Assembly (NCBI GenBank): GCA_027080315.1
Contig: JALWSI010000147.1
Location: 5,429 to 18,265 of the forward strand
Length of the DNA stretch: 12,837 bases
Reading direction: 5' to 3'
Origin: a bacterium
Lineage (GTDB): Bacteria > Thermosulfidibacterota > Thermosulfidibacteria > Thermosulfidibacterales > JALWSI01
Shown here: positions 1-6,860 of the stretch, one piece after another
How positions within the stretch are numbered: the first letter of the stretch is position 1
Layout: the number at the start of each line of letters is the position of its first letter
Position numbers and translations under genes: made by a program
The notes under the pieces: generated by a model
What the model was told of the DNA's origin: nothing
The model's input: only the letters and a program-made list of their open reading frames with translations
The model's database searches: none

Positions 1-38
1 CACAGTCCGATGCTCTAACCAACTGAGCCACACTCACC
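1..38 (-). tRNA. tRNA-His (anticodon GTG), 5' half, cut by window edge
   Basis: Read on the minus strand, the sequence begins with G at position -1, then acceptor half GTGAGTG, TG, a D arm GCTC...GAGC, anticodon stem TCGGA and loop start CTGTG. The window ends exactly after the anticodon. The anticodon GTG and the encoded extra G at -1 (position 38) are both hallmarks of tRNA-His. It lies 10 bases downstream of tRNA-Arg on the same strand, so the two are probably processed from one precursor. The T arm and the 3' acceptor strand lie outside the window. Confidence 0.9.
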
Positions 39-48
39 ACATGGTCAC

Positions 49-125
49 TGGCGCGCCTGGGAGGATTCGAACCCCCGACCAGCGGATTAGAAGTCCGCTG
101 CTCTATCCTACTGAGCTACAGGCGC
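49..125 (-). tRNA. tRNA-Arg (anticodon TCT), complete with encoded CCA
   Basis: The minus strand reads acceptor GCGCCTG, TA, D stem GCTC...GAGC, anticodon stem GCGGA, loop CTTCTAA, stem TCCGC, T arm with GGTTCGAATCC, acceptor CAGGCGC, discriminator G and an encoded CCA. All seven acceptor pairs match. The anticodon TCT reads the arginine codons AGA and AGG. It is the first gene of a tRNA cluster that continues with tRNA-His. The Arg-His order also occurs in other bacterial tRNA operons (for example E. coli argX-hisR), so the order is not unusual. Confidence 0.97.
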
Positions 126-162
126 CAGTAGGGAGACCTTCTCTCTCCCACAGCGCACCCCT

Positions 163-190
163 TTTATATGCCCTCCTCTTAACTTTGCAA
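163..190 (-). promoter_or_regulatory. Promoter for the tRNA-Arg/tRNA-His transcript
   Basis: On the minus strand, TTGCAA (190-185) and TATAAA (168-163) are separated by 16 bases, a good sigma70-type promoter about 40 bases before tRNA-Arg. The bases after the -10 are very GC-rich (AGGGGTGCGC), as in stringently controlled stable-RNA promoters; that regulation is an inference. The leader between promoter and tRNA carries a 6-bp hairpin (GGGAGA with TCTCCC, 149-131) next to the mature tRNA 5' end. Confidence 0.65.
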
Positions 191-212
191 GAGGGAAGTT
201 GAAGTTTTAGGT

Positions 213-240
213 AGTGAGGAGGACATTAGCCCTCCTCACT
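213..240 (-). terminator. Hairpin at the end of the secreted-protein gene, probable terminator
   Basis: A perfect 10-bp inverted repeat (AGTGAGGAGG at 213-222, CCTCCTCACT at 231-240, 8-base loop) starts 12 bases beyond the stop codon of the minus-strand gene ending at 253. It lies between that gene and the tRNA promoter. No U-rich tract follows on the minus strand (next bases ACCTAAAAC). It could therefore be a weak or factor-assisted terminator, or a hairpin that protects the mRNA 3' end. Confidence 0.55.
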
Positions 241-252
241 GATATTTGTCTG

Positions 253-1686
253 TTATTCTACTTTAAAGCTTGCCATGTCGTAAGAGACGATCCAATCTGG
301 ATTGAAGAAGGTTTTGTTGGAATCCGTGAAGAGTACCACCCACAGGTATTCGCCCTTAGGAGCGTCATCGGGGATTACGTAGGTGTAGAGGGTGATAGGA
401 TCGTCTATGTCAAACATCTCAACGTGTTTGAGCAAGGGTTGAAGAGCGTCCTCTTCTCCGAGGGTTATACCTGCTTCATTGAGAATAAGGCATCTGAAGT
501 GGCCCGTTGGGTATATGAGCCCAAAGTAGAGATCCACAACGTTCTTTTGGGTACCTGCCTTGGTGGCGATCTTGAGATCCACAGCCTCTTTGCCCAAGAG
601 ATCGTGCTGGTAGAGCGTGATATCGGCTGTTGGGATAGTGCCGTTGCCCTCTTCATTGCACCGCACAGTGAAGGTGTTCTGAGCCACTGCCAGCTTGTGG
701 TTGTCCATATCCTCACAGATCACCATGAAGGTGTAGCTACCCTGAGGCAGATTATTGTAGGTTGCATTGGTGGTTGTTCCCCAAGGAGCCCACTTAGAGT
801 CGTATCCCGCAAGTTGATACTGGTACTGGTAGTTGCCAGAGCCTCCTTCAGCCTCCCACGAGAATGAGATACTGCAGTTGCAGCAGTCAATTATGCCCGC
901 CGGCTGATTTTTGAATCTTAGTTTGAATCCGTTTCCTGTGTCTTCTCCATTGCCTCCTCCGTCACCTTCCGACGGGATATTTATGGTTGCAGTGTTGCTC
1001 TCAATCTTCCTGCCTCCTTCCAGGTTAACCACTACCTTGTATAGGTTTTCCCCTGGTTCAAAGGAGTCGTAATCAGAGAAGATGGTGATGTTTGGATCGT
1101 TAATGTTGGCTATCACTTCCCATTCAGGGGATTCGTATTTGGAAGCCACTCCTTCCTTTATGCCTCCTGGTTTCTCTGTAAGGGCATGTAGCACTTGGTA
1201 TGTCTCAAAATCGTCGCCGGTGTATTTTGTCCATTGTATATCTACAGCTTTTACATCCTCTCGGTACCTTATTGAAACCTTTATTTGCTGTAGTCCTTGG
1301 GGCTCATTCTCTATGGTGACCACATGACTAACCCACCTGTCGCCGCCTGTTGTTATGACACATACCCTGTAGTAGATGGTGCCCTTGGGTGGATTTGTAT
1401 CAATGTATGAGTCTGCATCTATGTTCCCATAGTACTTAATATAGCCATCTTCTGGATAGACGGGGTTGGGGTTGGTGGTTGATCTCACCACCTTGTAGAA
1501 CCTGAAGTCTTCAGTGTTGTTGTATGGGGTCCAGTGCATCTCTACATATCCCTCTGCAGTTAGGGTGGCGGTGAAGTTTAGCCAATCTACCTCTACGGGA
1601 TCTTTGTAGCCCGTATTTGCCCACGAAAGAGCCGTTGTACCCAAAAGAACAGCTATGATTATCCCTAACACCGTGCTTCTTTTCAT
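253..1686 (-). CDS. Secreted multidomain protein with Ig/fibronectin III-like repeats, c-di-GMP-controlled
   Basis: This 477-residue protein of unknown exact function is probably exported and possibly a surface or matrix component. A classical signal peptide covers residues 1-23: MKR, a hydrophobic core, and a cleavage-like SWA/N site with no lipobox cysteine. Two related beta-sandwich segments follow at about 32-126 and 132-237; both carry a W-T-x-Y...F-x-x-Y-x-V pattern typical of fibronectin III-like folds. A Gly/Asp/Glu linker lies at 238-253. A third beta domain (254-343) contains a Cys cluster at 268, 269 and 271 plus Cys 324 and 343. A C-terminal beta-rich domain (351-477) has alternating hydrophobic strands and no catalytic motif that I recognise. 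No sortase, autotransporter or anchoring signal is visible. The start at 1686 has an ideal ribosome binding site (AGGGAGGTG). The gene stands alone behind a c-di-GMP riboswitch and its own promoter, which points to a role in the motile-to-sessile switch, such as an adhesin or matrix protein. That role is inference. Confidence 0.88.
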   Translation of the reverse strand: MKRSTVLGIIIAVLLGTTALSWANTGYKDPVEVDWLNFTATLTAEGYVEMHWTPYNNTEDFRFYKVVRSTTNPNPVYPEDGYIKYYGNIDADSYIDTNPPKGTIYYRVCVITTGGDRWVSHVVTIENEPQGLQQIKVSIRYREDVKAVDIQWTKYTGDDFETYQVLHALTEKPGGIKEGVASKYESPEWEVIANINDPNITIFSDYDSFEPGENLYKVVVNLEGGRKIESNTATINIPSEGDGGGNGEDTGNGFKLRFKNQPAGIIDCCNCSISFSWEAEGGSGNYQYQYQLAGYDSKWAPWGTTTNATYNNLPQGSYTFMVICEDMDNHKLAVAQNTFTVRCNEEGNGTIPTADITLYQHDLLGKEAVDLKIATKAGTQKNVVDLYFGLIYPTGHFRCLILNEAGITLGEEDALQPLLKHVEMFDIDDPITLYTYVIPDDAPKGEYLWVVLFTDSNKTFFNPDWIVSYDMASFKVE

Positions 1687-1814
1687 AAAACACCTCCCTT
1701 TTATCGTTCTGCCTTTGTGTATCCCTGTTTAATTGAGCTGTCTGCCTGCAATCACAGACGAATTTACCCTTTAATTTTGGTTCTGCTCTTTTATGTGTCT
1801 CTCATCTCTCACCT

Positions 1815-1901
1815 CCCCTGGCAGCCCCGCCGCCATAGCCTTAAGCCTTAGGCCGGTGGCTTTGCGTCTCGCCCTTTCAGGCGATTTGCCCTTTTCAGGG
1901 G
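1815..1901 (-). ncRNA. c-di-GMP-I riboswitch (GEMM-I class)
   Basis: The minus strand shows the hallmarks of the class in order. P1 is CCCCTG (1901-1896) paired with CAGGGG (1820-1815). The J1/2 strand is AAAAGGGCAAA. A hairpin TCGCC/GGCGA follows (1884-1880/1873-1869) with a GAAA tetraloop. Next come the conserved GACGCAAAGCC (1868-1858), GGCCTAA (1854-1848), CTATGG (1838-1833) and a final GGGGCTGCC. The base equivalent to G20 of the V. cholerae Vc2 aptamer is G (position 1890). That favours c-di-GMP over the cAMP-GMP variant, which has A there. The aptamer lies about 20 bases after the predicted transcription start and 128 bases before the secreted-protein start codon. The expression platform is unclear: a weak hairpin at 1759-1740 lacks a U-tract. 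A ribosome-binding-like GGAGG overlaps the P1 3' strand. Confidence 0.93.
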
Positions 1902-1927
1902 GCCCCGTTTCCATAAATTGTCCTGCC

Positions 1928-1956
1928 TATATATTGGGTATCAAATGAAAAGTCAA
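1928..1956 (-). promoter_or_regulatory. Sigma70-type promoter for the riboswitch and secreted-protein gene
   Basis: The minus strand reads TTGACT (1956-1951), a 17-base spacer, then TATATA (1933-1928). This is close to consensus with ideal spacing. Initiation is expected near 1921, about 20 bases before the riboswitch P1 helix, which fits a riboswitch-led transcript. Confidence 0.82.
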
Positions 1957-2134
1957 GATGTTTTTGTATATTTAGGTTGTGATCAATTGCTCTAAACCCT
2001 GAGGTTTTGAGTGTCATGTTTCCGAGAATCTGCAATTTGCCTTGTCTGGTTTGAGATAATCTTCACAAAATTTTGGTTTTCATAATGCCTTCTATTTCAA
2101 CGAAATATTTTTGATCTCTATACCAAATTCTCTT
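1957..2134 (+). other. AT-rich divergent intergenic region upstream of nuoA, weak promoter candidates only
   Basis: No gene is visible here. The best promoter-like signal for the nuo operon is an extended -10, TGAGATAAT (2052-2060), without a good -35; it would give a leader of roughly 150 bases. A second, weaker pair is TTCAAC (2096-2101), 17 bases, TATACC (2119-2124). Small palindromes (AAACC/GGTTT at 1994-2007; CAAAATTTTG near 2066-2075) could be operator-like or incidental. I cannot choose the real promoter from sequence alone. Confidence 0.3.
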
Positions 2135-2213
2135 TCACCCCCTTGCAAGGGGACCCCCCCTGTGCTAAACGGCGCCCCGGTTTCTGAAAGATCCCAAAAG
2201 CACACGGGGGTGA
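2135..2213 (+). promoter_or_regulatory. Structured nuoA leader that sequesters the ribosome binding site
   Basis: The nuoA Shine-Dalgarno GGGGGTGA (2206-2213) has two perfect partners upstream. TCACCCCC (2135-2142) pairs with all eight bases. C2155-C2159 pairs with GGGGG as the outer part of a longer stem, in which TGTGCT (2161-2166) pairs with AGCACA (2199-2204). The palindrome CCCCTTGCAAGGGG (2139-2152) competes for the first partner. The enclosed loop carries GGCGCC and a weak AAAC/GTTT stem. The element is much more GC-rich than the flanking region. The arrangement resembles a translational switch. I could not match it to a known riboswitch or ribosomal-leader class, and no ligand can be inferred. 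Confidence 0.55.
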
Positions 2214-2217
2214 CATA

Positions 2218-2583
2218 ATGTATCACGCTATCAGTGAATATGTGCCTGTGCTTATCTTGCTGGCACTGGCAGTGGGGTTTGGTGTGGTTACCCTGCTTGT
2301 ATCCTTTCTTGTACGGCCCAACGATCCCTATCCTGATAAGCTCTCTCCTTACGAGTGCGGTATTGATCCATTCACCACAGGTAAGCTTCAGATTCCCGTT
2401 AGATTCTTCGTGATAGTGATGCTCTTTCTCCTCTTCGATGTTGAAGCGGTCTTCATGTATCCCTGGGCCGCGGTTTACAAGAAGATAGGCTGGTACGGGT
2501 TTGTTGAGATGTTCCTCTTCATCGTGATTCTGCTGGTGGGCTACATATACGCGTGGGCGAAAGGAGCTTTGGAATGGGAGTGA
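2218..2583 (+). CDS. nuoA: NADH-quinone oxidoreductase subunit A (NuoA)
   Basis: Small membrane subunit of respiratory complex I at the junction of the peripheral and membrane arms, where it helps enclose the quinone-binding region. The 121 residues contain three hydrophobic segments (about 8-32, 61-82 and 89-113). The family signatures are the loop YECGIDP, with the conserved Cys near residue 47, and [15 protein letters not shown], with its membrane-embedded acidic residues. The length matches the family. The start at 2218 follows GGGGGTGA (2206-2213), which lies inside the structured leader. It is the first gene of the operon, and its 3' end overlaps the start of nuoB. Confidence 0.97.
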   Translation: MYHAISEYVPVLILLALAVGFGVVTLLVSFLVRPNDPYPDKLSPYECGIDPFTTGKLQIPVRFFVIVMLFLLFDVEAVFMYPWAAVYKKIGWYGFVEMFLFIVILLVGYIYAWAKGALEWE

Positions 2584-3050
2584 TAGATAGGAAACTACCG
2601 GAAAACGCCCTTACCACAGCCTTGGATAAGGTGGTGAATTGGGCCAGACGGTCCTCAATATGGCCCATGACCTTCGGACTTGCCTGCTGCGCCATAGAGA
2701 TGATGGCTGCAGGAGCAGCAAGGTACGATTTTGACAGGTTTGGTGTTATCTTCAGGGCTACTCCCAGGCAGTCTGATGCCATGATAGTGGCGGGAACCGT
2801 CACCTTGAAGATGGCGCCGGTATTAAGGCGTGTGTATGACCAGATGCCTGAGCCGAGATGGGTTATCTCCATGGGCAGTTGTGCAAACTCGGGGGGTGCC
2901 TTCAACACCTACCATGTGGTACAAGGGGTGGATCAGATTGTTCCCGTAGATGTCTATGTGCCTGGTTGTCCTCCTCGCCCCGAAGGGCTCATGTACGGGG
3001 TGATCATGCTTCAAGAGAAGATAGACGACATGAAGGTTTTCAGGAAGTGA
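2574..3050 (+). CDS. nuoB: NADH-quinone oxidoreductase subunit B (NuoB)
   Basis: Peripheral-arm subunit that binds the terminal [4Fe-4S] cluster N2, which passes electrons to quinone. The 158 residues carry the ligand set of two adjacent cysteines in [10 protein letters not shown] (about 38-39), the cysteine of [10 protein letters not shown] (about 103) and that of VPGCPPRPE (about 132). I chose the ATG at 2574 (MGVIDRK) because AAAGGAG lies seven bases before it. A GTG at 2553 in the same frame would add seven residues but has no ribosome binding site. The chosen start overlaps nuoA by 10 bases, which suggests translational coupling. Confidence 0.96.
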   Translation: MGVIDRKLPENALTTALDKVVNWARRSSIWPMTFGLACCAIEMMAAGAARYDFDRFGVIFRATPRQSDAMIVAGTVTLKMAPVLRRVYDQMPEPRWVISMGSCANSGGAFNTYHVVQGVDQIVPVDVYVPGCPPRPEGLMYGVIMLQEKIDDMKVFRK

Positions 3051-3060
3051 GGTGTCGGAG

Positions 3061-3702
3061 ATGGGCGAGAATGAGAAGGCACCAAAAAAGAAATTGACCA
3101 AAGAAGAGGCCATTGCTTTGGCCAAGGCCCGTAAAGCTGCTAAGGCGGCAGAGGCTGCCAAGAAAGAGGCTGAGGAACCAAAAGTTGATCTTGACTCTCT
3201 ACCTTTGGTGAAGGCCATAAAAAAAGAGCATGCAGAGGCCATAGAGGATATCAAGTTTGCCAATAACGAACTCACCATAACGGTGAAGAAGGATTATCTC
3301 TTGCCTCTTTGCAGGTGGTTAAAGAGTGATCCTGAGACTGCTTTTGATTATCTTTCTGAGGTCATAGGAGTTCATTATCCAAAGAATGAAGAGAAGCCTC
3401 TCCAGGTTGTTTATCACCTCTTCTCGACCCAGAAGAATCACAGACTGCGTCTAAAGGTTAATCTCGCCGAAGACGAAGAGGTGGAAAGCGTGTATCCGGT
3501 TTGGCGCTCGGCCAACTGGTACGAAAGAGAGGCCTACGATATGGTGGGCATAAAGTTTGCCAACCATCCGGACCTGCGCAGAATACTCCTTCCGGAGGAT
3601 TGGGAGGGGCATCCATTGCGCAAAGAGTATCCTCTTCAAGGCCCAGAAGGATACCGAGAGAAGTGGTTGCGTCGTCATTGTCGTAACACCAATGCCCTTT
3701 AA
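3061..3702 (+). CDS. nuoC: NADH-quinone oxidoreductase subunit C (NuoC)
   Basis: The 30-kDa-type peripheral subunit that supports NuoD and NuoB. The C-terminal part carries the family signature: [13 protein letters not shown], then [13 protein letters not shown] and GHPLRKEYP. The first 45 or so residues are an unusual Lys/Ala/Glu-rich segment ([18 protein letters not shown]), predicted to be a charged helix and not part of the usual fold. The chosen ATG at 3061 follows GAGGTG at 3049-3054 with six bases between. An in-frame GTG at 3052, behind AGGA, would add MSE and is a real alternative. It is separate from nuoD, not the fused NuoCD form. Confidence 0.95.
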   Translation: MGENEKAPKKKLTKEEAIALAKARKAAKAAEAAKKEAEEPKVDLDSLPLVKAIKKEHAEAIEDIKFANNELTITVKKDYLLPLCRWLKSDPETAFDYLSEVIGVHYPKNEEKPLQVVYHLFSTQKNHRLRLKVNLAEDEEVESVYPVWRSANWYEREAYDMVGIKFANHPDLRRILLPEDWEGHPLRKEYPLQGPEGYREKWLRRHCRNTNAL

Positions 3703-3717
3703 GAGAAGGATTGGCCT

Positions 3718-4887
3718 ATGGACGAGATAAGAGGATTAGTTGTTACTGAAGAGGGTTTGGTCGAGCAAGACCTGATGAGGGACACCCTGACCAAAGAGAT
3801 GTGGGTCAATATGGGTCCCCAGCATCCCAGTACCCACGGAGTGTTGAGGGTTGTTCTGGCTTTAGAGGGCGAGAGGATAGTCGATACAGAGATATATATT
3901 GGTTATCTGCATCGAGGATTTGAGAAGTTTGCAGAGAGTAAGACCTATCCTCAATTTCTCCCTATCACCGACAGGCTGGACTATATCTCTGCCCACGCAA
4001 TGAATTACGGTTACGTTCTGGCGGTGGAGAAGCTCATGGGCATAGAGGTGCCTTTGAGAGCCAAGTACATAAGAACCCTCATGGCAGAGCTTACCAGGAT
4101 CTCAAGTCACCTTCTGTGGCTGGCAACCCACGCATTGGACATCGGAGCCATGACGGTCTTCCTCTACTGTTTCCGTGAGCGTGAGATGATACTTGATCTC
4201 TTTGAGATGGTGTGTGGAGCAAGGCTCACCACAAGCTACTTCAGGATAGGAGGCGTGGCCAACGACCTGCCTGACGGGTTCATTGAGAAGTGTCGTGAGT
4301 TCTGCAACATATTCCCCCAAAAGGCCAAAGACTACGACGATCTCATCCTTAAAAACCGGATCTGGCTTGCCCGTACCATCAACGTGGCCAACATCTCAGG
4401 CGAAGAGGGACTGAACCTGGGGCTTTCCGGTCCCAGCATCAGAGGTTCTGGGGTGAAATGGGATATACGCGTCTCGGAGCCCTACGGGGTGTACGACAAG
4501 GTGGAGTGGGAGATGGCCGTTGAGGATGGCTGCGATGTCTATGCCCGTTATCTGGTTCGTCTTAAGGAGATGAGAGAGTCCTGCAAGATCTGTCAGCAGT
4601 GCCTTGACTTCTTAGAGAAGGACGATTCGGGAGAGTTCAGGGCCAAGGTCCCCAAGGTGATTAAGCCCCCTGAAGGCGAGGCATACGCCTGCGTGGAGGC
4701 TCCCAAAGGAGAGCTTGGCTTCTACATAGTGAGCGATGGTTCCACCAAGCCTTACAGGCTCAAGATCAGGGCTCCTTCTTTTGCAAACCTCATGTCTCTG
4801 CCCAAGATGGTTGAAGGGGCCTTAGTGGCAGACGTGATTGCTGCCATTGGAAGCATAGACGTGGTTCTGGGCGAAGTGGATAGATAA
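3718..4887 (+). CDS. nuoD: NADH-quinone oxidoreductase subunit D (NuoD)
   Basis: The 49-kDa-type subunit, related to the large subunit of [NiFe] hydrogenases, which forms the quinone site together with NuoB. The 389 residues are typical in length. GPQHPSTHG (about 33-41) contains the quinone-site histidine (His40, equivalent to His38 in Thermus), and the Tyr of LDYISAH (Tyr88) matches Thermus Tyr87. IGYLHRGFEK, LTRISSHLLWLA and the terminal GEVDR are further signatures. The hydrogenase nickel ligands are absent, as expected. AAGGA sits seven bases before the ATG. In canonical 14-gene operons nuoEFG would come next; here nuoH follows after 12 bases. Confidence 0.97.
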   Translation: MDEIRGLVVTEEGLVEQDLMRDTLTKEMWVNMGPQHPSTHGVLRVVLALEGERIVDTEIYIGYLHRGFEKFAESKTYPQFLPITDRLDYISAHAMNYGYVLAVEKLMGIEVPLRAKYIRTLMAELTRISSHLLWLATHALDIGAMTVFLYCFREREMILDLFEMVCGARLTTSYFRIGGVANDLPDGFIEKCREFCNIFPQKAKDYDDLILKNRIWLARTINVANISGEEGLNLGLSGPSIRGSGVKWDIRVSEPYGVYDKVEWEMAVEDGCDVYARYLVRLKEMRESCKICQQCLDFLEKDDSGEFRAKVPKVIKPPEGEAYACVEAPKGELGFYIVSDGSTKPYRLKIRAPSFANLMSLPKMVEGALVADVIAAIGSIDVVLGEVDR

Positions 4888-4899
4888 GGAGGAACTGTC

Positions 4900-5859
4900 A
4901 TGCTGTTGGAGATAGGAATTGCTCTACTGAAGATCATCGTGGTCTTCGCCCTTGCCCTTCTCACCGTGGCCTATCTCACCTACATTGAGAGAAAGGTTAT
5001 TGGTCACATGCAGGTGAGAATGGGGCCCATGAGGGTGGGTCCCCACGGATTGCTTCAGCCCATAGCCGATGGTTTGAAGCTCTTTATGAAAGAGGACATT
5101 GTGCCCTATGAGGCGTACAGGTTCACCTTCTACTTTGCACCTATCCTAACCTTGGTTACTGCCCTGATTCTCTTTGCGGTGATCCCTTTTGATAAGCACT
5201 TCGCAATCACCAGGCTCAACATTGGGGTTATGTACATCCTCTCAATAGCCTCTGTGGGAGTGCTTGGTATTCTGCTTGCTGGTTGGGCCTCGGGAAGCAA
5301 GTATCCCATTCTTGGAGGTTTGAGATCGGCAGCCCAAATGCTCTCTTACGAGATCTTTCTCGGATTCTCCATTATTGGGGCTCTTATGATCTCAGGCTCT
5401 CTTGATCTTGTGAAGATAGTTGAGTCTCAGCATGTGTGGAACATCGTTTATCAACCGGTGGCCTTTGTGATCTACATCATAGCTGCCCTTGGAGAGATTA
5501 ACCGTGTTCCCTTTGACCTTCCTGAGGCAGAGACCGAGTTGGTAGCAGGATTTCATACAGAGTACTCGGGGATGAAGTTTGCCTACTTCTTCTTGGCTGA
5601 GTATGCCAACATGATCATAGTCTGTTCAATGGCTACCATCCTCTTCCTGGGCGGTTGGCGCGGTCCTGTGCTTCCTGGCTTCGTTTGGTTCCTTATTAAA
5701 CTATTCGCCCTCATCTACTTCTTCATCTGGGTCAGGGCCACATTCCCCCGCTACAGGTACGACCAGTTTATGAAGATTGGATGGAAGATCATGCTGCCCA
5801 TAGTGCTGGCCAACATAGTGGTCACAGGGGTGGTTATGATGATGGTGCAGGGAGGATAA
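4900..5859 (+). CDS. nuoH: NADH-quinone oxidoreductase subunit H (NuoH)
   Basis: Heel subunit of the membrane arm. It contacts the quinone cavity and links quinone chemistry to the proton channels. The 319 residues are mostly hydrophobic, as in the eight-helix family. Signatures are [16 protein letters not shown] in the first loop, [17 protein letters not shown], and the strongly conserved [20 protein letters not shown] followed by [11 protein letters not shown]. The start has a perfect AAGGAGG site and lies 12 bases after nuoD. Its stop is four bases before nuoI. Confidence 0.97.
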   Translation: MLLEIGIALLKIIVVFALALLTVAYLTYIERKVIGHMQVRMGPMRVGPHGLLQPIADGLKLFMKEDIVPYEAYRFTFYFAPILTLVTALILFAVIPFDKHFAITRLNIGVMYILSIASVGVLGILLAGWASGSKYPILGGLRSAAQMLSYEIFLGFSIIGALMISGSLDLVKIVESQHVWNIVYQPVAFVIYIIAALGEINRVPFDLPEAETELVAGFHTEYSGMKFAYFFLAEYANMIIVCSMATILFLGGWRGPVLPGFVWFLIKLFALIYFFIWVRATFPRYRYDQFMKIGWKIMLPIVLANIVVTGVVMMMVQGG

Positions 5860-5863
5860 GGTT

Positions 5864-6322
5864 ATGGGGCTTATCTCTAAGATTTTCGGAAAAGACCTCT
5901 TAATAGGACTGAACAGGACCGGGAGGTACGGTGTTAGCAAGCCCATCACCATGCAGTATCCAAAGGAGAAATGGACTCCCTATCCTGCATTCAGAGGCAC
6001 CATACGCCATCTCACCAAAGAGACGGAAGAGGGCGAGACAAGGGTGCGATGCAACGCCTGTGGCCTCTGCGCCCGGGCCTGTCCCGCCGAGTGCATCCAC
6101 ATAGTAGGTGAAGGAAAGGGAAAAGATAGGGTTCCAAAGACCTTTGTGATAGATTTTTCCCGCTGCCTCTACTGTGGGTTGTGTGTAGAGGCATGTCCTC
6201 AAGACGCCTTAGAGATGACCTCCTTCTATGAGTCTGCGGTGTATACCAGAGAGGAGATGGTCTTTGACTTAGATAAGATGCTTGAGGACTACAGCAAGTG
6301 GGAAAGGACCTTTAAGAAGTAG
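5864..6322 (+). CDS. nuoI: NADH-quinone oxidoreductase subunit I (NuoI)
   Basis: Ferredoxin-like subunit carrying two [4Fe-4S] clusters (N6a and N6b) that relay electrons to N2. The 152 residues contain the motifs [12 protein letters not shown] (Cys 63, 66, 69, 73) with C77, and [12 protein letters not shown] (Cys 101, 104, 107, 111). The N-terminal stretch is the usual membrane-contacting segment, with a [14 protein letters not shown] sequence. GGAGG lies eight bases before the ATG, inside the end of nuoH. The charged C-terminal tail ([18 protein letters not shown]) is ordinary for the family. Confidence 0.97.
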   Translation: MGLISKIFGKDLLIGLNRTGRYGVSKPITMQYPKEKWTPYPAFRGTIRHLTKETEEGETRVRCNACGLCARACPAECIHIVGEGKGKDRVPKTFVIDFSRCLYCGLCVEACPQDALEMTSFYESAVYTREEMVFDLDKMLEDYSKWERTFKK

Positions 6323-6336
6323 AGGAGAATTGGGAG

Positions 6337-6855
6337 ATGAACTGGGCAAATCTGTTCTTTGATCTATTTGCGGTGATAGTGGTGATCCTGTCGGTGATCA
6401 CTATTACTCGCCGCAATGCCGTGCACAGCGCCATTGCCCTTATGATGGCCTTTGTGGGGCTTGCTGCCATCTACGTTATTCTTGGGGCAGAGCTTTTGGC
6501 GGCCATTCAGGTGCTGGTCTATGCAGGGGGAGTTATGGCCTTGATGCTCTTCGTGATCATGAGCGTGAAGTCCGATGAGCAGAACCAGGTGAAACAGACC
6601 CATGCACAGACCTTGATAGCCGCCTTTGTGGGGGTTCTCTTTGTGGTTGAGATCGGCGTAACCGTTTGGATGGGTTTCCTCTATAAAAACACCGGGGCAT
6701 TGGCCAAGTCTCAGCTTGCCGCCATGGGCAACACAGAGGCCCTTGGAACGGTGCTTTTTACGAAGTTTCTCTTCCCCTTTGAAGTGGCTTCGGTGCTGCT
6801 TTTGGCCGCTATGGTTGGTGCCATTGTGCTGGCCAAATACAAGCTTGAGAGGTGA
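6337..6855 (+). CDS. nuoJ: NADH-quinone oxidoreductase subunit J (NuoJ)
   Basis: Membrane subunit of complex I between NuoH/A and NuoK; its third helix, with a pi-bulge, takes part in coupling. The 172 residues include five hydrophobic segments and the family signature [20 protein letters not shown] (about 51-71). A polar loop [13 protein letters not shown] follows. AGGAG is nine bases before the ATG. The stop codon lies five bases before the preferred nuoK start, and the nuoK ribosome binding site is inside the end of nuoJ. Confidence 0.96.
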   Translation: MNWANLFFDLFAVIVVILSVITITRRNAVHSAIALMMAFVGLAAIYVILGAELLAAIQVLVYAGGVMALMLFVIMSVKSDEQNQVKQTHAQTLIAAFVGVLFVVEIGVTVWMGFLYKNTGALAKSQLAAMGNTEALGTVLFTKFLFPFEVASVLLLAAMVGAIVLAKYKLER

Positions 6856-6860
6856 TAACG

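Noticed and set aside
214-867. Long plus-strand open frame opposite the secreted-protein gene
   Set aside because: It has no ribosome binding site or recognisable domains and lies fully antisense to a gene with a signal peptide, strong ribosome binding site, promoter and riboswitch.
1740-1759. GTCTG/CAGAC hairpin in the riboswitch leader as an intrinsic terminator
   Set aside because: It has only five Watson-Crick pairs and no U-tract on the minus strand, so terminator function is not supported.
1815-1901. GEMM-Ib (cAMP-GMP-selective) assignment for the riboswitch
   Set aside because: The position equivalent to Vc2 G20 is G in GGGCAAA, whereas cAMP-GMP-selective members carry A there.
2553-2573. 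GTG start for nuoB at 2553
   Set aside because: It has no ribosome binding site; the ATG at 2574 has AAAGGAG at ideal spacing and gives the usual family length.
6852-6860. GTG start for nuoK at 6852
   Set aside because: No properly spaced ribosome binding site; the GTG at 6861 has one and restores the conserved MIP-start of NuoK.
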